A stretch of DNA of 50,258 bases, taken from contig JAMFRU010000089.1 of NCBI GenBank assembly GCA_026224875.1, positions 1 through 50,258 of the forward strand. The letters run 5' to 3'. Positions 1 through 7,708 of this stretch are shown piece by piece. The notes beneath the pieces were generated by a model. It did not search any database. It was not told the DNA's origin and saw nothing but the letters and a program-made list of their open reading frames with translations. Source of the stretch: Acidocella sp. Its GTDB lineage: Bacteria; Pseudomonadota; Alphaproteobacteria; Acetobacterales; Acetobacteraceae. The translations under genes were made by a program, and so were the position numbers. Each line of letters begins with the position of its first letter. Position 1 is the first letter of the stretch.

Positions 1-1
1 C

Positions 2-118
2 TACAACCAGGACGACCTCAACGACGTCGCGCTCAAGCTAAATACTCGACCCAGAAAAACCCTTGGCTTTCAGACGCCAGGAGCTACATTCGCTCAGGCC
101 GTTGCGCTCATCAGTTGA
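2..118 (+). CDS. IS30-family transposase, C-terminal end (5' part outside window)
   Basis: Reading from base 2, the frame gives 38 residues ending in TGA at 116-118. The residues include DDLNDVALKLNTRPRKTLGF, which resembles the conserved C-terminal end of IS30-family DDE transposases (the N-x-R-P-R-K-x-L-G-F stretch close to the last catalytic glutamate). The gene begins before the window, so its integrity cannot be judged. Its stop codon lies inside the probable right inverted repeat, which is common for insertion sequences. The family call rests on this short motif only. Confidence 0.72.
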   Translation, partial: YNQDDLNDVALKLNTRPRKTLGFQTPGATFAQAVALIS

Positions 119-126
119 ACCCACCG
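101..126. mobile_element. probable right inverted repeat of the IS30-type element
   Basis: The stretch from GTTGCGCTCATCAG through the TGA to AACCCACCG overlaps the transposase stop codon. It resembles the GGTGGGTTCAA...GCAAC type of IS30-family ends. The left end is outside the window, so the match of the two ends and any target duplication cannot be seen. Confidence 0.5.
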
Positions 127-187
127 CAGCTTTTTGAAAAAAGACTGCTTAGCGCGCTCGAACCAGTGGCGCGCGCTGCGCAGACCG

Positions 188-253
188 AAAAACTTTGGAC
201 TTTAAGGAATGGCTGCGGAAGCACGCGGCCATTCCTTAAAGTCCAAAGTTTTT
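188..253. repeat. long perfect hairpin, 26-bp arms
   Basis: Arms 188-213 and 228-253 are perfect inverted repeats around a 14-nt loop. The right arm ends in a run of T, so this could be a strong intrinsic terminator for plus-strand transcripts leaving the insertion sequence. The mirrored A-run lets it act in the other direction too. It sits between the IS30 end and the YqhA-like gene. Confidence 0.75.
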
Positions 254-257
254 TTGG

Positions 258-283
258 GTACCTTTTTGTTCACAAAAAGGTAC
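258..283. repeat. T-run/A-run hairpin in front of the YqhA-like gene
   Basis: GTACCTTTTTGT pairs perfectly with ACAAAAAGGTAC across a 2-nt spacer. It ends 10 nt before the ATG at 294, and the only purine-rich stretch that could serve as ribosome binding site (AAAAAGG) lies in its right arm. It has the same plan (T-run arm, A-run arm) as the hairpins at 30082, 33266 and 47866. Confidence 0.65.
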
Positions 284-293
284 AACTTACTTC

Positions 294-797
294 ATGACTC
301 CCATCCGCCTTATCGAAACCATTCTCTTCGCCAGCCGCTGGTTGCTGGTGCCGATGTATCTGGCCCTGCTCGTCTTGCTGGTGTTGCTGGGCGCTTATTT
401 CATTGGCGAGCTGGTGCATGCTTTGCCTCTGGTGACGCAGCTTACCGAGAACCAGCTGCTGGTGTTGTCACTCTCGCTCATTGATCTGCTGCTGACGGCC
501 AATCTCGTGGTGGTGGTGATCATTTCCGGTTATGCGAGTTTCGTGCGCCGCCCGGAGTTTCACGCGCAGGATGCCTCGCCGGAGTGGATGGGGAAGATCA
601 ATTTCTCCAACCTCAAACTGCGGCTGCTGGCTGCCATTACCGTTATCGGTGCGGTGCATCTGCTGCGCAGTTTTCTGGAGGTTGATAGTGAGACGGACCA
701 TGATTTGCTTTGGCAGGTCGTCATCGTTCTGGTGTTTGGCGTACTGTCCCTGATGCTCGCCGTAACCGACAAGCTTACCGAGAGCGGCGACAAATAA
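294..797 (+). CDS. YqhA-like UPF0114 family inner-membrane protein
   Basis: 167 residues, the usual length of the UPF0114 (YqhA) family. Four hydrophobic segments are visible at about residues 14-38, 55-78, 105-125 and 138-158. The stretch DLLLTANLVVVVIISGYASF is typical of the family, whose function is unknown. The ATG follows directly on a hairpin that may hide the ribosome binding site. The gene stands alone: an insertion-sequence end lies upstream, and nth ends only 10 bp beyond its stop on the other strand. Confidence 0.85.
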   Translation: MTPIRLIETILFASRWLLVPMYLALLVLLVLLGAYFIGELVHALPLVTQLTENQLLVLSLSLIDLLLTANLVVVVIISGYASFVRRPEFHAQDASPEWMGKINFSNLKLRLLAAITVIGAVHLLRSFLEVDSETDHDLLWQVVIVLVFGVLSLMLAVTDKLTESGDK

Positions 798-807
798 CAC
801 CCAGGTT

Positions 808-1488
808 TTAGGCGGCGGCTTTGGGGGGCTTTTTCGTCGAGGGCACCGGGGTTTTTTCCTTGTAGGTACACCAGGCGGCACCGGCGCAGCGCCAGCATTC
901 CGGCGTGCGGGCCTTGCACAAATACCGCCCGTGCAAAATCAGCCACAGATGCGCGGGTTTGAGCATATCCTGCGGAATGCGCTTGAGCAGCCCGTCCTCC
1001 ACCGCGCGCGGCGTGGTGCCGGGCGCCAGCCCTGTACGGTTGCCGAGGCGGAAAATATGCGTATCCACCGCCATGGTCGCCTGGCCGAAAATCTCGTTGA
1101 GCACCACATTGGCGGTCTTGCGCCCCACGCCGGGCAGCGCTTCCAGCGCCTCGCGGTCACCCGGCACTTCGCCGCCGTGCCGGTCCATCAGCAGGGCTGA
1201 GAGTGCGGCCACATTCTTGGCCTTCGCACTCCATAGGCCGATGGATTTGATGAACGGCCCAATCCCCGCCTCGCCCAGTTTCGCCATCGCCGCGGGGCCG
1301 GGGGCTGCCTTGAATAAAGCCGGCGTTACCTTGTTCACCGCGACATCGGTGGTTTGCGCGGACATTACCACCGCGACCAGCAGCTGGAACGGGGTGGCGT
1401 AATGCAATTCCGTCTTGGGGTCCGGATTGCCGGCGGCGATGGCGGTTAAAAAAGCCGGAATATCGGCATGTTTCATAAGTTTCGGCAT
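808..1488 (-). CDS. nth: endonuclease III (DNA glycosylase/AP lyase)
   Basis: Removes oxidised pyrimidines from DNA and nicks the abasic site in base-excision repair. The helix-hairpin-helix LPGVGRKTANVV (residues 118-129) carries the catalytic lysine K124. VDTHIFR carries the catalytic aspartate D142. Four cysteines at 191, 198, 201 and 207 (C-X6-C-X2-C-X5-C) bind the 4Fe-4S cluster. All key residues are present. ATG at 1488 has AAGGA 4 nt upstream; ATG at 1476 is an alternative. Transcribed divergently from the DUF2244 gene, so the start regions share about 40 bp. Confidence 0.96.
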   Translation of the reverse strand: MPKLMKHADIPAFLTAIAAGNPDPKTELHYATPFQLLVAVVMSAQTTDVAVNKVTPALFKAAPGPAAMAKLGEAGIGPFIKSIGLWSAKAKNVAALSALLMDRHGGEVPGDREALEALPGVGRKTANVVLNEIFGQATMAVDTHIFRLGNRTGLAPGTTPRAVEDGLLKRIPQDMLKPAHLWLILHGRYLCKARTPECWRCAGAAWCTYKEKTPVPSTKKPPKAAA

Positions 1489-1530
1489 TTTATCCTTGGG
1501 GGTAGTCCAGCTGCGCGCGATATATGCGGC

Positions 1531-2022
1531 ATGGATGCGCCAAGCGGCAATAACGGGACCTTATATTTCGAGGCGGAACTGCACCCGCATCGCAGCCTCT
1601 CGCGCAAGGCGCTGTTGCTGGTGCTGGGTGGCATGATGTTGGGCTCGCTGTATGTGACCACGCTCATGTATTTTCTGGGCGCCTGGCCGGTCATTGGCTT
1701 CAATGGCGCGGATATCACGCTGGCCGCTTTGCTGTTCTGGTTCAATGCCCGCGCCGCGCGCGCGAAAGAGATTATCCGGCTGTACGATACGGTGCTGGAG
1801 ATCACCAACATTTCGCCCGGCGGTAAAAAGCAGGTGAGCACTCTTTCGCCGGATTGGGCGAAGGTGGAGTTACAGGAACGCCCCGGCGCCGTGCCCCGCC
1901 TGATTTTTCGCGCGCGCGATGCCGTGGCGGAGGTCGGCCGCCAGCTTGGCGAGGTGCAAAAACGCGATCTAGCGGAAGCTCTGAACCGGGCGTTGGTACG
2001 GCGGCGTGAGCCGCGGTTTTAG
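1531..2022 (+). CDS. DUF2244 family membrane protein
   Basis: 163 residues from ATG 1531; an upstream in-frame start at 1468 would overlap nth and adds a non-conserved tail. Two adjacent transmembrane helices (about residues 25-47 and 52-72) are followed by a soluble C-terminal part with VLEITNISPGGKKQ and DWAKVELQE, typical of DUF2244 proteins of alphaproteobacteria. These are small integral proteins of unknown function, often encoded near nth, as here. Confidence 0.82.
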   Translation: MDAPSGNNGTLYFEAELHPHRSLSRKALLLVLGGMMLGSLYVTTLMYFLGAWPVIGFNGADITLAALLFWFNARAARAKEIIRLYDTVLEITNISPGGKKQVSTLSPDWAKVELQERPGAVPRLIFRARDAVAEVGRQLGEVQKRDLAEALNRALVRRREPRF

Positions 2023-2221
2023 GGGTACGCATATGAGGGGTTTGCCGCTTAACGGCCGCCTCTGGTGCAAAGCCTGCATCTGTCTGAATGTCTGTATCGG
2101 GCCGGGTGTTGATCAATTTGGTTTGGACGGGCGGTCATAAATCTCGAGTTTTGAAACGCCCGTTGTCCAATAGTTTGGTACGCCTCGACAACTCTAGGAA
2201 ATATCGGCAGATCATGTGCCC

Positions 2222-2878
2222 ATGACCACGGAACACCTCGTCCCAGATGATTTGCGCGAACTATATCATGTTCGTGAATGGAGGAACGCGACGGGAATTC
2301 TGGCGACAGCCTGCCCCGACGAATGGGAGGAGATTGTTGATGTATTACGCACATTCCGTTTGCTACGCTCGGAAGTACAGGCGGCTGGCAAGAATCGGTC
2401 TCCCATTTCTCGCCAGTTGGATAGCGCTTTTTACCAGCTAGGCTGGAAAGAGACGCAGTTCAACACAGCAATTAAAGTCGATGATGTCGAATACGCTAGT
2501 CCAACCCATAAGGTTGATTGTTTTAAGGGCAAGGTAGCCCTCGAAATGGAATGGAATAACAAAGATCCGTTTTTCGACCGCGATTTGAATAACTTCCGCC
2601 TTCTTTTCGATCTCCGAGCCATTGATGTGGGCGTTATCATTACACGCAGTACGGAACTCCAGGGTATTTTCAATAGTCTGGGAAAAGGCGCCTCTTATGG
2701 CGCTTCAACCACCCACCACACAAAACTTTGGCCAAAGGTCGAAGGCGGGGGAGGAGGGGGTTGCCCGATTCTCACCTTCGCAATCACACCGAAGCTTTAC
2801 ATTGACGATGGCCAACCAACGGCGGCTACAGTGAAGCAGATGCCATTAGTAGACCCGGACGAGGACGCAGAAGCTTAA
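2222..2878 (+). CDS. BglII/BstYI-type type II restriction endonuclease
   Basis: 218 residues, close to BglII (223). The stretch around residues 98-112 contains D-X8-E-M-E (D99, E108, E110). This aligns with the active-site pattern D-X8-E-V-Q described for BglII; the last position is E instead of Q. The glycine run EGGGGGGCP near residue 175 is unusual. ATG 2222 is chosen over GTG 2216. The stop is 2 bp from the stop of the methyltransferase on the opposite strand, the compact layout of a type II system. Recognition sequence not determinable here; BglII and BstYI cut AGATCT and RGATCY. Confidence 0.83.
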   Translation: MTTEHLVPDDLRELYHVREWRNATGILATACPDEWEEIVDVLRTFRLLRSEVQAAGKNRSPISRQLDSAFYQLGWKETQFNTAIKVDDVEYASPTHKVDCFKGKVALEMEWNNKDPFFDRDLNNFRLLFDLRAIDVGVIITRSTELQGIFNSLGKGASYGASTTHHTKLWPKVEGGGGGGCPILTFAITPKLYIDDGQPTAATVKQMPLVDPDEDAEA

Positions 2879-2880
2879 GC

Positions 2881-3540
2881 TCATTCGGCCGGAACCACAG
2901 AGCGTCGTTCAGCGGCCGAATTATGAGCATAAGTATCCCAAGTGGGTTCATAAGCACCATCGGCTTGGTTACCCCATACCGTCCAGCCCTTCCGCGTTCC
3001 ACGAGAAAACATTTCCAAACGGGGACCGGGGCTGCACCCCTCGATAAGGTCATATTGTTCGTCCGGCTTGCGGCTATGCTCCCGCTTGCGAGTGCCCATA
3101 TAATTCACTTGTGTGCGCCCCTGTTGAAGGGTGCGAGCGTTTTTACCGCGAACGCCAAATAAAAGAATTTCCGTAACGTTACGGAAGTAAAAGCCAACGC
3201 CTCTCCCGTCGGAGCCGCCGTCTTTCCGTAGTTTGTGCCAGATGATATTGGATTTATATTGAAAGCCCCATGCCTTCAACACCTGCAACCCATCCGGCAA
3301 GAGAGCATTGGGAACCCATAAATACAGATGAGCCGTAGGCGTTAGAGCGTGTTCGACCGGCAACGCGCAAATTTCATCGAGCTTCATCGTGCCGTAGCGA
3401 TTCAGCCGACGATGCTCGGGCGCAACCTTTCCCGTTCTGTTTATGAATTGCCACGGCGGATCGGCCAAAACCGTAGAAAACTTCTTTTTTCCGATGGCGG
3501 CAAGGAAATCGGCGGCGGGGTCAATGTCTTCCGTCGTCAT
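2881..3540 (-). CDS. MT-A70 family DNA N6-adenine methyltransferase
   Basis: 219 residues from ATG 3540, preceded by AAGGAACGAAGA. An upstream in-frame start at 3597 would lie inside the preceding gene. The catalytic DPPW motif is at residues 27-30, followed by the MT-A70 pattern (LYLWVPNALLPDGLQVLKAWGF, shown here only by its first part LYLWVPNALL) and NVTEILLFG. The family transfers methyl from SAM to adenine N6. It presumably protects host sites from the convergent BglII-type nuclease. The gene overlaps the upstream small gene by ATGA, so the two are translationally coupled. Confidence 0.87.
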   Translation of the reverse strand: MTTEDIDPAADFLAAIGKKKFSTVLADPPWQFINRTGKVAPEHRRLNRYGTMKLDEICALPVEHALTPTAHLYLWVPNALLPDGLQVLKAWGFQYKSNIIWHKLRKDGGSDGRGVGFYFRNVTEILLFGVRGKNARTLQQGRTQVNYMGTRKREHSRKPDEQYDLIEGCSPGPRLEMFSRGTRKGWTVWGNQADGAYEPTWDTYAHNSAAERRSVVPAE

Positions 3541-3737
3541 TTCTTCGTTCCTTGAGCTGGTGCAGCGTGATCGTGGGTGTGTTCGTAGTGGTGCCAAACC
3601 TCAACGAACAGTTCATTCGGCTCCATGCCACGTAGTGCGGCAGCGGATTTAAAAGCGCGCTTTACCTTTATCGGTATTCGCACCTGTAACGGCTCTTTCT
3701 CCTGAGGAGAGGTCTTCTTTGTATTGGCGGCGACCAT
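3537..3737 (-). CDS. small basic protein, possible ribbon-helix-helix regulator of the R-M cassette
   Basis: 66 residues. The core PLQVRIPIKVKRAFKSAAAL with RGMEPNELFVEVW looks like a short beta strand followed by two helices, the plan of ribbon-helix-helix (CopG/Arc-like) DNA-binding proteins. The fold is inferred, not certain. The start codon ATG 3737 lies inside a perfect 9-bp palindrome, a natural place for an autoregulatory operator. No convincing Shine-Dalgarno is visible. Its TGA overlaps the methyltransferase ATG. A controller-protein role for the restriction-modification cassette is the simplest reading. Confidence 0.6.
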   Translation of the reverse strand: MVAANTKKTSPQEKEPLQVRIPIKVKRAFKSAAALRGMEPNELFVEVWHHYEHTHDHAAPAQGTKK

Positions 3738-3750
3738 GCAAGCATGGTCG
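3731..3750. promoter_or_regulatory. candidate operator palindrome over the start of the small regulator gene
   Basis: CGACCATGC and GCATGGTCG are perfect 9-bp inverted repeats separated by AA. The palindrome covers the minus-strand start codon at 3735-3737. Repressor binding here would block expression of the small gene and the coupled methyltransferase. No second copy was found in front of the nuclease gene. Confidence 0.5.
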
Positions 3751-3869
3751 CATGCACAGATTCGAGCCGTCAATCTCAAACGTACATAATTCTTGACTGA
3801 CGCGCCACTGTCCGCTCACAGCGCTTCATCCTCCACCCAAAAACGGCCGGTCTCGCAGCCCATGCAAAG

Positions 3870-4493
3870 TCACTTCGTCCCAAACAGCCTATCCCCGGCA
3901 TCGCCCAGCCCCGGGCGGATATACGCATGGTCATCCAGCTGCCGGTCCAGCCCGGCGGCAAACACCGGCACGTCCGGATGCGCGTTTTGAAACGCTGTCA
4001 CCCCTTCAGGTGCTGCAATTAAACAAACGAATTTGATCGCCTTCGCCCCCGCTTTTTTCAGCCGCGCCACGGCGGCAATGGCGGAATGGCCAGTTGCCAG
4101 CATCGGGTCCACGACCACGCACAGCCGTTCTTCCAGCGCATCGGGTACTTTAAAATAATACTCCACCGGCTCGTGCGTATTGGGATCGCGGTACAGCCCG
4201 ACGTGGCCCACGCGCGCGGCGGGCACGAGGTCCAGCATGCCGTCCAGAATCCCCTCGCCGGCGCGCAGGATTGAGATGAAGCAGAGTTTTTTGCCTTGGA
4301 CCTGAACGGCTTCCATCTCTTCGAGCGGGGTGGTGATGGTAATGGGCTCCAGGGGCAGGTCGCGCAGCACCTCGTACCCCAGCAGCAGTGAAATCTCGCG
4401 CGCCAGCCGGCGGAACTCGCCGGTGGTGGTGCAGGTGCGGCGCAGCAGGGTGAGTTTATGCTGCACCAGCGGGTGGTCGATGACTGTGAGCAT
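3870..4493 (-). CDS. upp: uracil phosphoribosyltransferase
   Basis: Pyrimidine salvage: uracil plus PRPP gives UMP. 207 residues, the family length. The PRPP-binding loop [14 protein letters not shown] and the family-typical [14 protein letters not shown] are present. The C terminus [13 protein letters not shown] matches the uracil-binding end of the family. ATG 4493 has AGGA upstream. No operon partner is visible; 268 bp separate it from chvG upstream. Confidence 0.96.
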   Translation of the reverse strand: MLTVIDHPLVQHKLTLLRRTCTTTGEFRRLAREISLLLGYEVLRDLPLEPITITTPLEEMEAVQVQGKKLCFISILRAGEGILDGMLDLVPAARVGHVGLYRDPNTHEPVEYYFKVPDALEERLCVVVDPMLATGHSAIAAVARLKKAGAKAIKFVCLIAAPEGVTAFQNAHPDVPVFAAGLDRQLDDHAYIRPGLGDAGDRLFGTK

Positions 4494-4620
4494 GTTTTTG
4501 TCCTGCCGGTGGGTTAAGATCTAGCCGCGCCGCCTGTTATCCATTCGGCAGGAATTTTTGTAGCATTTCGGATGTAGCGATGAAATCTTTTCCGAGCCGG
4601 GACGGTGCCCGCTCTCTATA

Positions 4621-4645
4621 TCTGGAAGACTGATCTGGAAGACTG
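4621..4645. repeat. short tandem duplication
   Basis: A 12-bp unit TCTGGAAGACTG occurs twice in tandem, separated by one A. It lies in the 268-bp spacer between upp and chvG. No function is apparent. Confidence 0.5.
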
Positions 4646-4672
4646 TTTCCAACTGATTCCGGTGACCATATT

Positions 4673-4702
4673 CGTCATCCCCGCTTTCGCGAGGATGACG
4701 GG
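4673..4702 (-). repeat. REP-like GAAA-loop hairpin (copy A)
   Basis: Starts with CGTCATCC. Read on the minus strand it folds as ATCCTCGC-GAAA-GCGGGGAT. It belongs to the same family as the copies at 17931, 18292, 18341 and 25363. Degenerate pieces (GCGAGGCTGACGGGGA, GGGAATGAGG) follow up to about 4742, suggesting decayed neighbouring copies. It lies between chvG and upp. Confidence 0.72.
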
Positions 4703-4761
4703 AGTGGCGCGAGGCTGACGGGGACGGCGTGGGAATGAGGGGGCGGCGTATTGAGGGGCCG

Positions 4762-6363
4762 TTATCCGCCGGCCTTGGGTAGCCTGATCACGAACCGGGC
4801 GCCGACAATATTGCCATCCTCATCGCGCCGGTTCTCGGCTGAAATCCGGCCCTGGTGTGCCTCGACAATCTGGCGCGAGATGGACAGGCCCAGCCCGGAA
4901 TGGCTGCCGAACGTCTCTGTCTGCGGGCGTTCGGAGTAGAACCGGTCGAAGATGGAATCCAGTTTGCCGTCCGGAATGCCTGGGCCTTCGTCTTCCACCG
5001 AGAGCTCCACCAGCCCGCCTGTCTCACGGCCATGCAGGTAAATTTTTGCTCCGGGCGGCGAGAAGGAGATGGCATTGCCGATGAGATTGCGCAGCACCTG
5101 CACCAGCCGTGCTTCGGAGCCACTCACGTACAACCCCTCCACAGGTGCATCGACCAGCATGAATGGGCTGCCCTCCTTGCGGGTGGCATCGTGGATTTCC
5201 GCCAGCGTGGACAGCAGCTTCGCCATATCGACAATTTCCTGGCGGGAGCGCGACAATTCAGAGTCCAGCCGGGAGCTGTCAGAAATATCGGTGATCAGCC
5301 GGTCCAGCCGGGCCACATCCTGGTTGATGATGTCCAGCAGCCGCGAGGCCCGGGCCGGGTCTTCCACCCGCGTCAGCGTCTCGATTGCCGAGCGGATCGA
5401 GGACAGCGGGTTCTTGATCTCATGGCTCACGTCGGCGGCGAATTTCTCAATGGCATCCATCCGCGCCCACAAAGCCTGGGCCGAGCTTTCCAGCGTGCGG
5501 GCGAGCGTGCCGATCTCGTCATTCCGCCCGGTTACCGCCTCGGGCAAAGGCTGGGTGCGGGTGCGCCCCTGGCTCATGCGCTCCGCCGCCGCGGCCAGGC
5601 GCGAGAGCGGGCTGGCGATGGTGCGCGACAGATAGAAGGACACGATCACCGTGAGCAGCAGTGCCAGCGCGAACAGGAGCAAAATGGAAATCCGCACCGC
5701 CAGCACGGCGGCATCCACCTCGCTGGCCTCGCGCGTGAGCAGCACCGTGCCCACCACCTGCTGGCCCGTGGTAATCGGCTCGGCCACGGTAATCAGCAGC
5801 GTGCCTTCCGAATCCCGGCGCACGAACGGCGGCGTCTCCTGGTCCGGCGTGGCCGAGGTCAGCTCCAGCGCCGTGCGCGCGTCCGGCTGCCAGCCCAGGG
5901 TATCCGGGTTTTCCCCGGCGCCGGAGCCGATTACGCCGGATTCATCCTGCGCACCGATCACCGAGCCCGAGAGGTGGTCATAGATAAAACTGATCGTCCG
6001 GCTGAGCGCGCCCGGCGGCGGCGGGGCCGAGAGCGGCTCGGTTACAATCCCCCCGCCGGGCCCAGGGTGTACGCGCGAATTGGCAACCAGCGTGCCGTCC
6101 GGCCCGTAAATCAGCGCCTGGGCATTGGGCGTGGGCTCGGTGAGCGAAAACAGCAAAGGCTGTGCGAGGTCCGGATTAACCGAAACCTGGCCGTTATTGC
6201 CCTGTACCGCGGTCTGCGCAATCGCCCCCGCATAAATCCGCGCCTGCTCGCGCAGCGCCGAAACCTCGGCTGAAAGCAGCCCTTGCTGGTACTGGTCCAG
6301 GTACAGAAGCGCCGATAAAATCAGCGCCAGCGGCAGCAAATTCACGAGCAATATGTCGCGCAA
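4762..6363 (-). CDS. chvG: ChvG-type sensor histidine kinase
   Basis: Membrane kinase of an envelope/acid-stress two-component system; partner ChvI is encoded immediately upstream. First transmembrane helix at residues 3-22, a periplasmic sensing domain to about 215, second helix about 218-242, then HAMP. The dimerisation/H-box is DVSHEIKNPLSS with H314. The ATPase domain has NAISFSPPG, DEGPGIP and GLGLSISRQIVE. The start is uncertain: TTG 6363 is the first usual codon, but the frame is open further upstream without ATG or GTG, and homologues begin a few residues earlier. A CTG start at 6375 or 6393 is possible. The stop of chvI is at 6396, about 30 bp away. Confidence 0.9.
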   Translation of the reverse strand: MRDILLVNLLPLALILSALLYLDQYQQGLLSAEVSALREQARIYAGAIAQTAVQGNNGQVSVNPDLAQPLLFSLTEPTPNAQALIYGPDGTLVANSRVHPGPGGGIVTEPLSAPPPPGALSRTISFIYDHLSGSVIGAQDESGVIGSGAGENPDTLGWQPDARTALELTSATPDQETPPFVRRDSEGTLLITVAEPITTGQQVVGTVLLTREASEVDAAVLAVRISILLLFALALLLTVIVSFYLSRTIASPLSRLAAAAERMSQGRTRTQPLPEAVTGRNDEIGTLARTLESSAQALWARMDAIEKFAADVSHEIKNPLSSIRSAIETLTRVEDPARASRLLDIINQDVARLDRLITDISDSSRLDSELSRSRQEIVDMAKLLSTLAEIHDATRKEGSPFMLVDAPVEGLYVSGSEARLVQVLRNLIGNAISFSPPGAKIYLHGRETGGLVELSVEDEGPGIPDGKLDSIFDRFYSERPQTETFGSHSGLGLSISRQIVEAHQGRISAENRRDEDGNIVGARFVIRLPKAGG

Positions 6364-6395
6364 CAGGCGCGACAGGCGGGGTTTGCGAGCCAGGA

Positions 6396-7097
6396 TCAGA
6401 TGTCCTTGTAGCGATAGCCAATGCCGTAAAGCGTCTCGATCTGGTCGAACTCACCATCCTCATTGCGGAATTTTTTGCGCAGGCGCTTCACATGGGAGTC
6501 GATGGTGCGGTCGTCCACATACACGTTCTCGCCGTACGCGGCGTCGATCAGCTGGTCGCGCGACTTCACCATGCCCGGCCGCTGTGCCAGCGCTTTAACC
6601 AGCAGGAACTCCGTCACGGTGAGCTGAATATCCAGCCCTTTCCACAGGCATTGGTGCTTGGTCTCATCGAGTGTGAGATCGCCCCGCGTGAGCACGGCGG
6701 CGGGCGAGGCGCCGGAGGCCTCGGCGCGGGTGGAGTCATTGCGCCGCAGCAGGGCGCGGATGCGCTCCAGCAGCAGCCGCTGCGAGAAGGGCTTGGTGAT
6801 GTAGTCATCGGCCCCCAGCCGCAGCCCCATCAGCTCGTCCAGCTCGTCATCCTTGGAGGTGAGGAAGATTACCGGCATGGCCGAGCGCACGCGCAGTTTC
6901 TGCAGCACTTCCATCCCATCCATGCGCGGCATTTTAATATCCAGCACCGCCAGATCCGCCGGCTTGGCCAGCAGCGCCTGTAGCGCGCTCTCGCCATCCG
7001 TATAGGTGCGGACCAGGAAACCCTCGGCCTCCAACGTCATCTGCACGGAGGTGAGAATGTTGCGGTCGTCATCGACGAGGGCGATTGTGTGTTTCAT
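6396..7097 (-). CDS. chvI: ChvI-type response regulator (OmpR/PhoB class)
   Basis: 233 residues from ATG 7097 (an ATG at 7109 adds four residues and is less like the family N terminus). The receiver domain has acidic residues in IALVDDDRN, phospho-acceptor D53 in [14 protein letters not shown]80 in FLTS and K102 in DYITKPF. The winged-helix DNA-binding domain ends in [15 protein letters not shown] and [10 protein letters not shown]. First gene of the chvI-chvG operon. It is divergent from the HugZ-like gene, with about 60 bp for both promoters. Confidence 0.94.
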   Translation of the reverse strand: MKHTIALVDDDRNILTSVQMTLEAEGFLVRTYTDGESALQALLAKPADLAVLDIKMPRMDGMEVLQKLRVRSAMPVIFLTSKDDELDELMGLRLGADDYITKPFSQRLLLERIRALLRRNDSTRAEASGASPAAVLTRGDLTLDETKHQCLWKGLDIQLTVTEFLLVKALAQRPGMVKSRDQLIDAAYGENVYVDDRTIDSHVKRLRKKFRNEDGEFDQIETLYGIGYRYKDI

Positions 7098-7118
7098 ACC
7101 GGGACCCATGCTTGGCTA

Positions 7119-7124
7119 TATAAT
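7119..7124 (+). promoter_or_regulatory. possible -10 box in the chvI/HugZ-like divergent region
   Basis: A perfect TATAAT lies 34 bp upstream of the HugZ-like ATG. The surrounding TATATAATA is almost symmetrical, so it could serve the minus strand as well. No good -35 box is visible at 17 bp, so this is tentative. Confidence 0.35.
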
Positions 7125-7157
7125 ACAGCCGTTGTGCATCTAGGGAGTGACGGGATT

Positions 7158-7637
7158 ATGGCAGCAAATCAAGAGCAGGAACGTTTGCGCGCGGCAGCGC
7201 AGTTGTTGATAGCTGCCCGCAGCGCCATGCTCGCCACGATTAGCGAAGGCCTGCCCCACGCCTCGCTCGTCACCCCGGCTTTGGATGAGGACGGCCAGCC
7301 CGTGTTGCTGCTCTCCTCGCTCGCGGCCCATACCAAACACCTGCAAACCAACCCCGCCTGCGCGCTGCTCATCACCGGCACGGCGCAAAGCGAAAACCCG
7401 CAAACCACGCCGCGCCTCTCCTTAAGCGGCATTGCGCAAATAATACCGGCAGAGCCGGTCCGCGAACGCTTTCTGCAAACCCATCCCTACGCCGCGCAAT
7501 ATGCCGCTTTCCGCGACTTTTCTTTCTGGAAGATTACCGTTTCGACATCGCAGTATATAGGCGGCTTCGCAAATGCGGGATATTTGGATTTTGCCGCATT
7601 GCAGCACGAAATTTCTGCGTTTTTGCGCGCCGGTTAA
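7158..7637 (+). CDS. HugZ-like / pyridoxamine 5'-phosphate oxidase-fold flavin protein
   Basis: 159 residues from ATG 7158, which has GGGAG upstream; a farther upstream frame extension overlaps chvI. The pattern AARSAMLATISEGLPHASLVTPALDEDGQPVLL (start AARSAMLATI) with LLSSLAAHTKHLQTNPACALL is typical of the split-barrel FMN-binding family that includes HugZ haem-degrading and general-stress flavin proteins. The later FWKITVSTSQYIGGFANAGY (start FWKITV) with R/G-rich substrate loop fits. It lacks the C-terminal DUF2470 domain of long HugZ proteins. Substrate unknown. Confidence 0.78.
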   Translation: MAANQEQERLRAAAQLLIAARSAMLATISEGLPHASLVTPALDEDGQPVLLLSSLAAHTKHLQTNPACALLITGTAQSENPQTTPRLSLSGIAQIIPAEPVRERFLQTHPYAAQYAAFRDFSFWKITVSTSQYIGGFANAGYLDFAALQHEISAFLRAG

Positions 7638-7639
7638 GG

Positions 7640-7668
7640 TTGATGGTGCGTGACCTGCTGCTTATGAA
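7640..7668 (+). promoter_or_regulatory. candidate sigma70-type promoter of pckA
   Basis: TTGATG (7640-7645) and TATGAA (7663-7668) are separated by 17 bp. They lie about 40 bp upstream of the pckA start, after the stop of the HugZ-like gene. Each hexamer agrees with consensus at four of six bases. Confidence 0.35.
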
Positions 7669-7708
7669 CGTATAGACTTTAGATCCCGCACGAGAGGACC
7701 GACCCGAA

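Noticed and set aside
3731-3750. The palindrome at the small regulator gene as a transcription terminator
   Set aside because: Only 9 bp with a 2-nt gap, no T-run and placed over a start codon; an operator fits better.
4905-6273. Long plus-strand frame opposite chvG
   Set aside because: It is antisense to a clear histidine kinase and lacks family features; typical GC-rich shadow frame.
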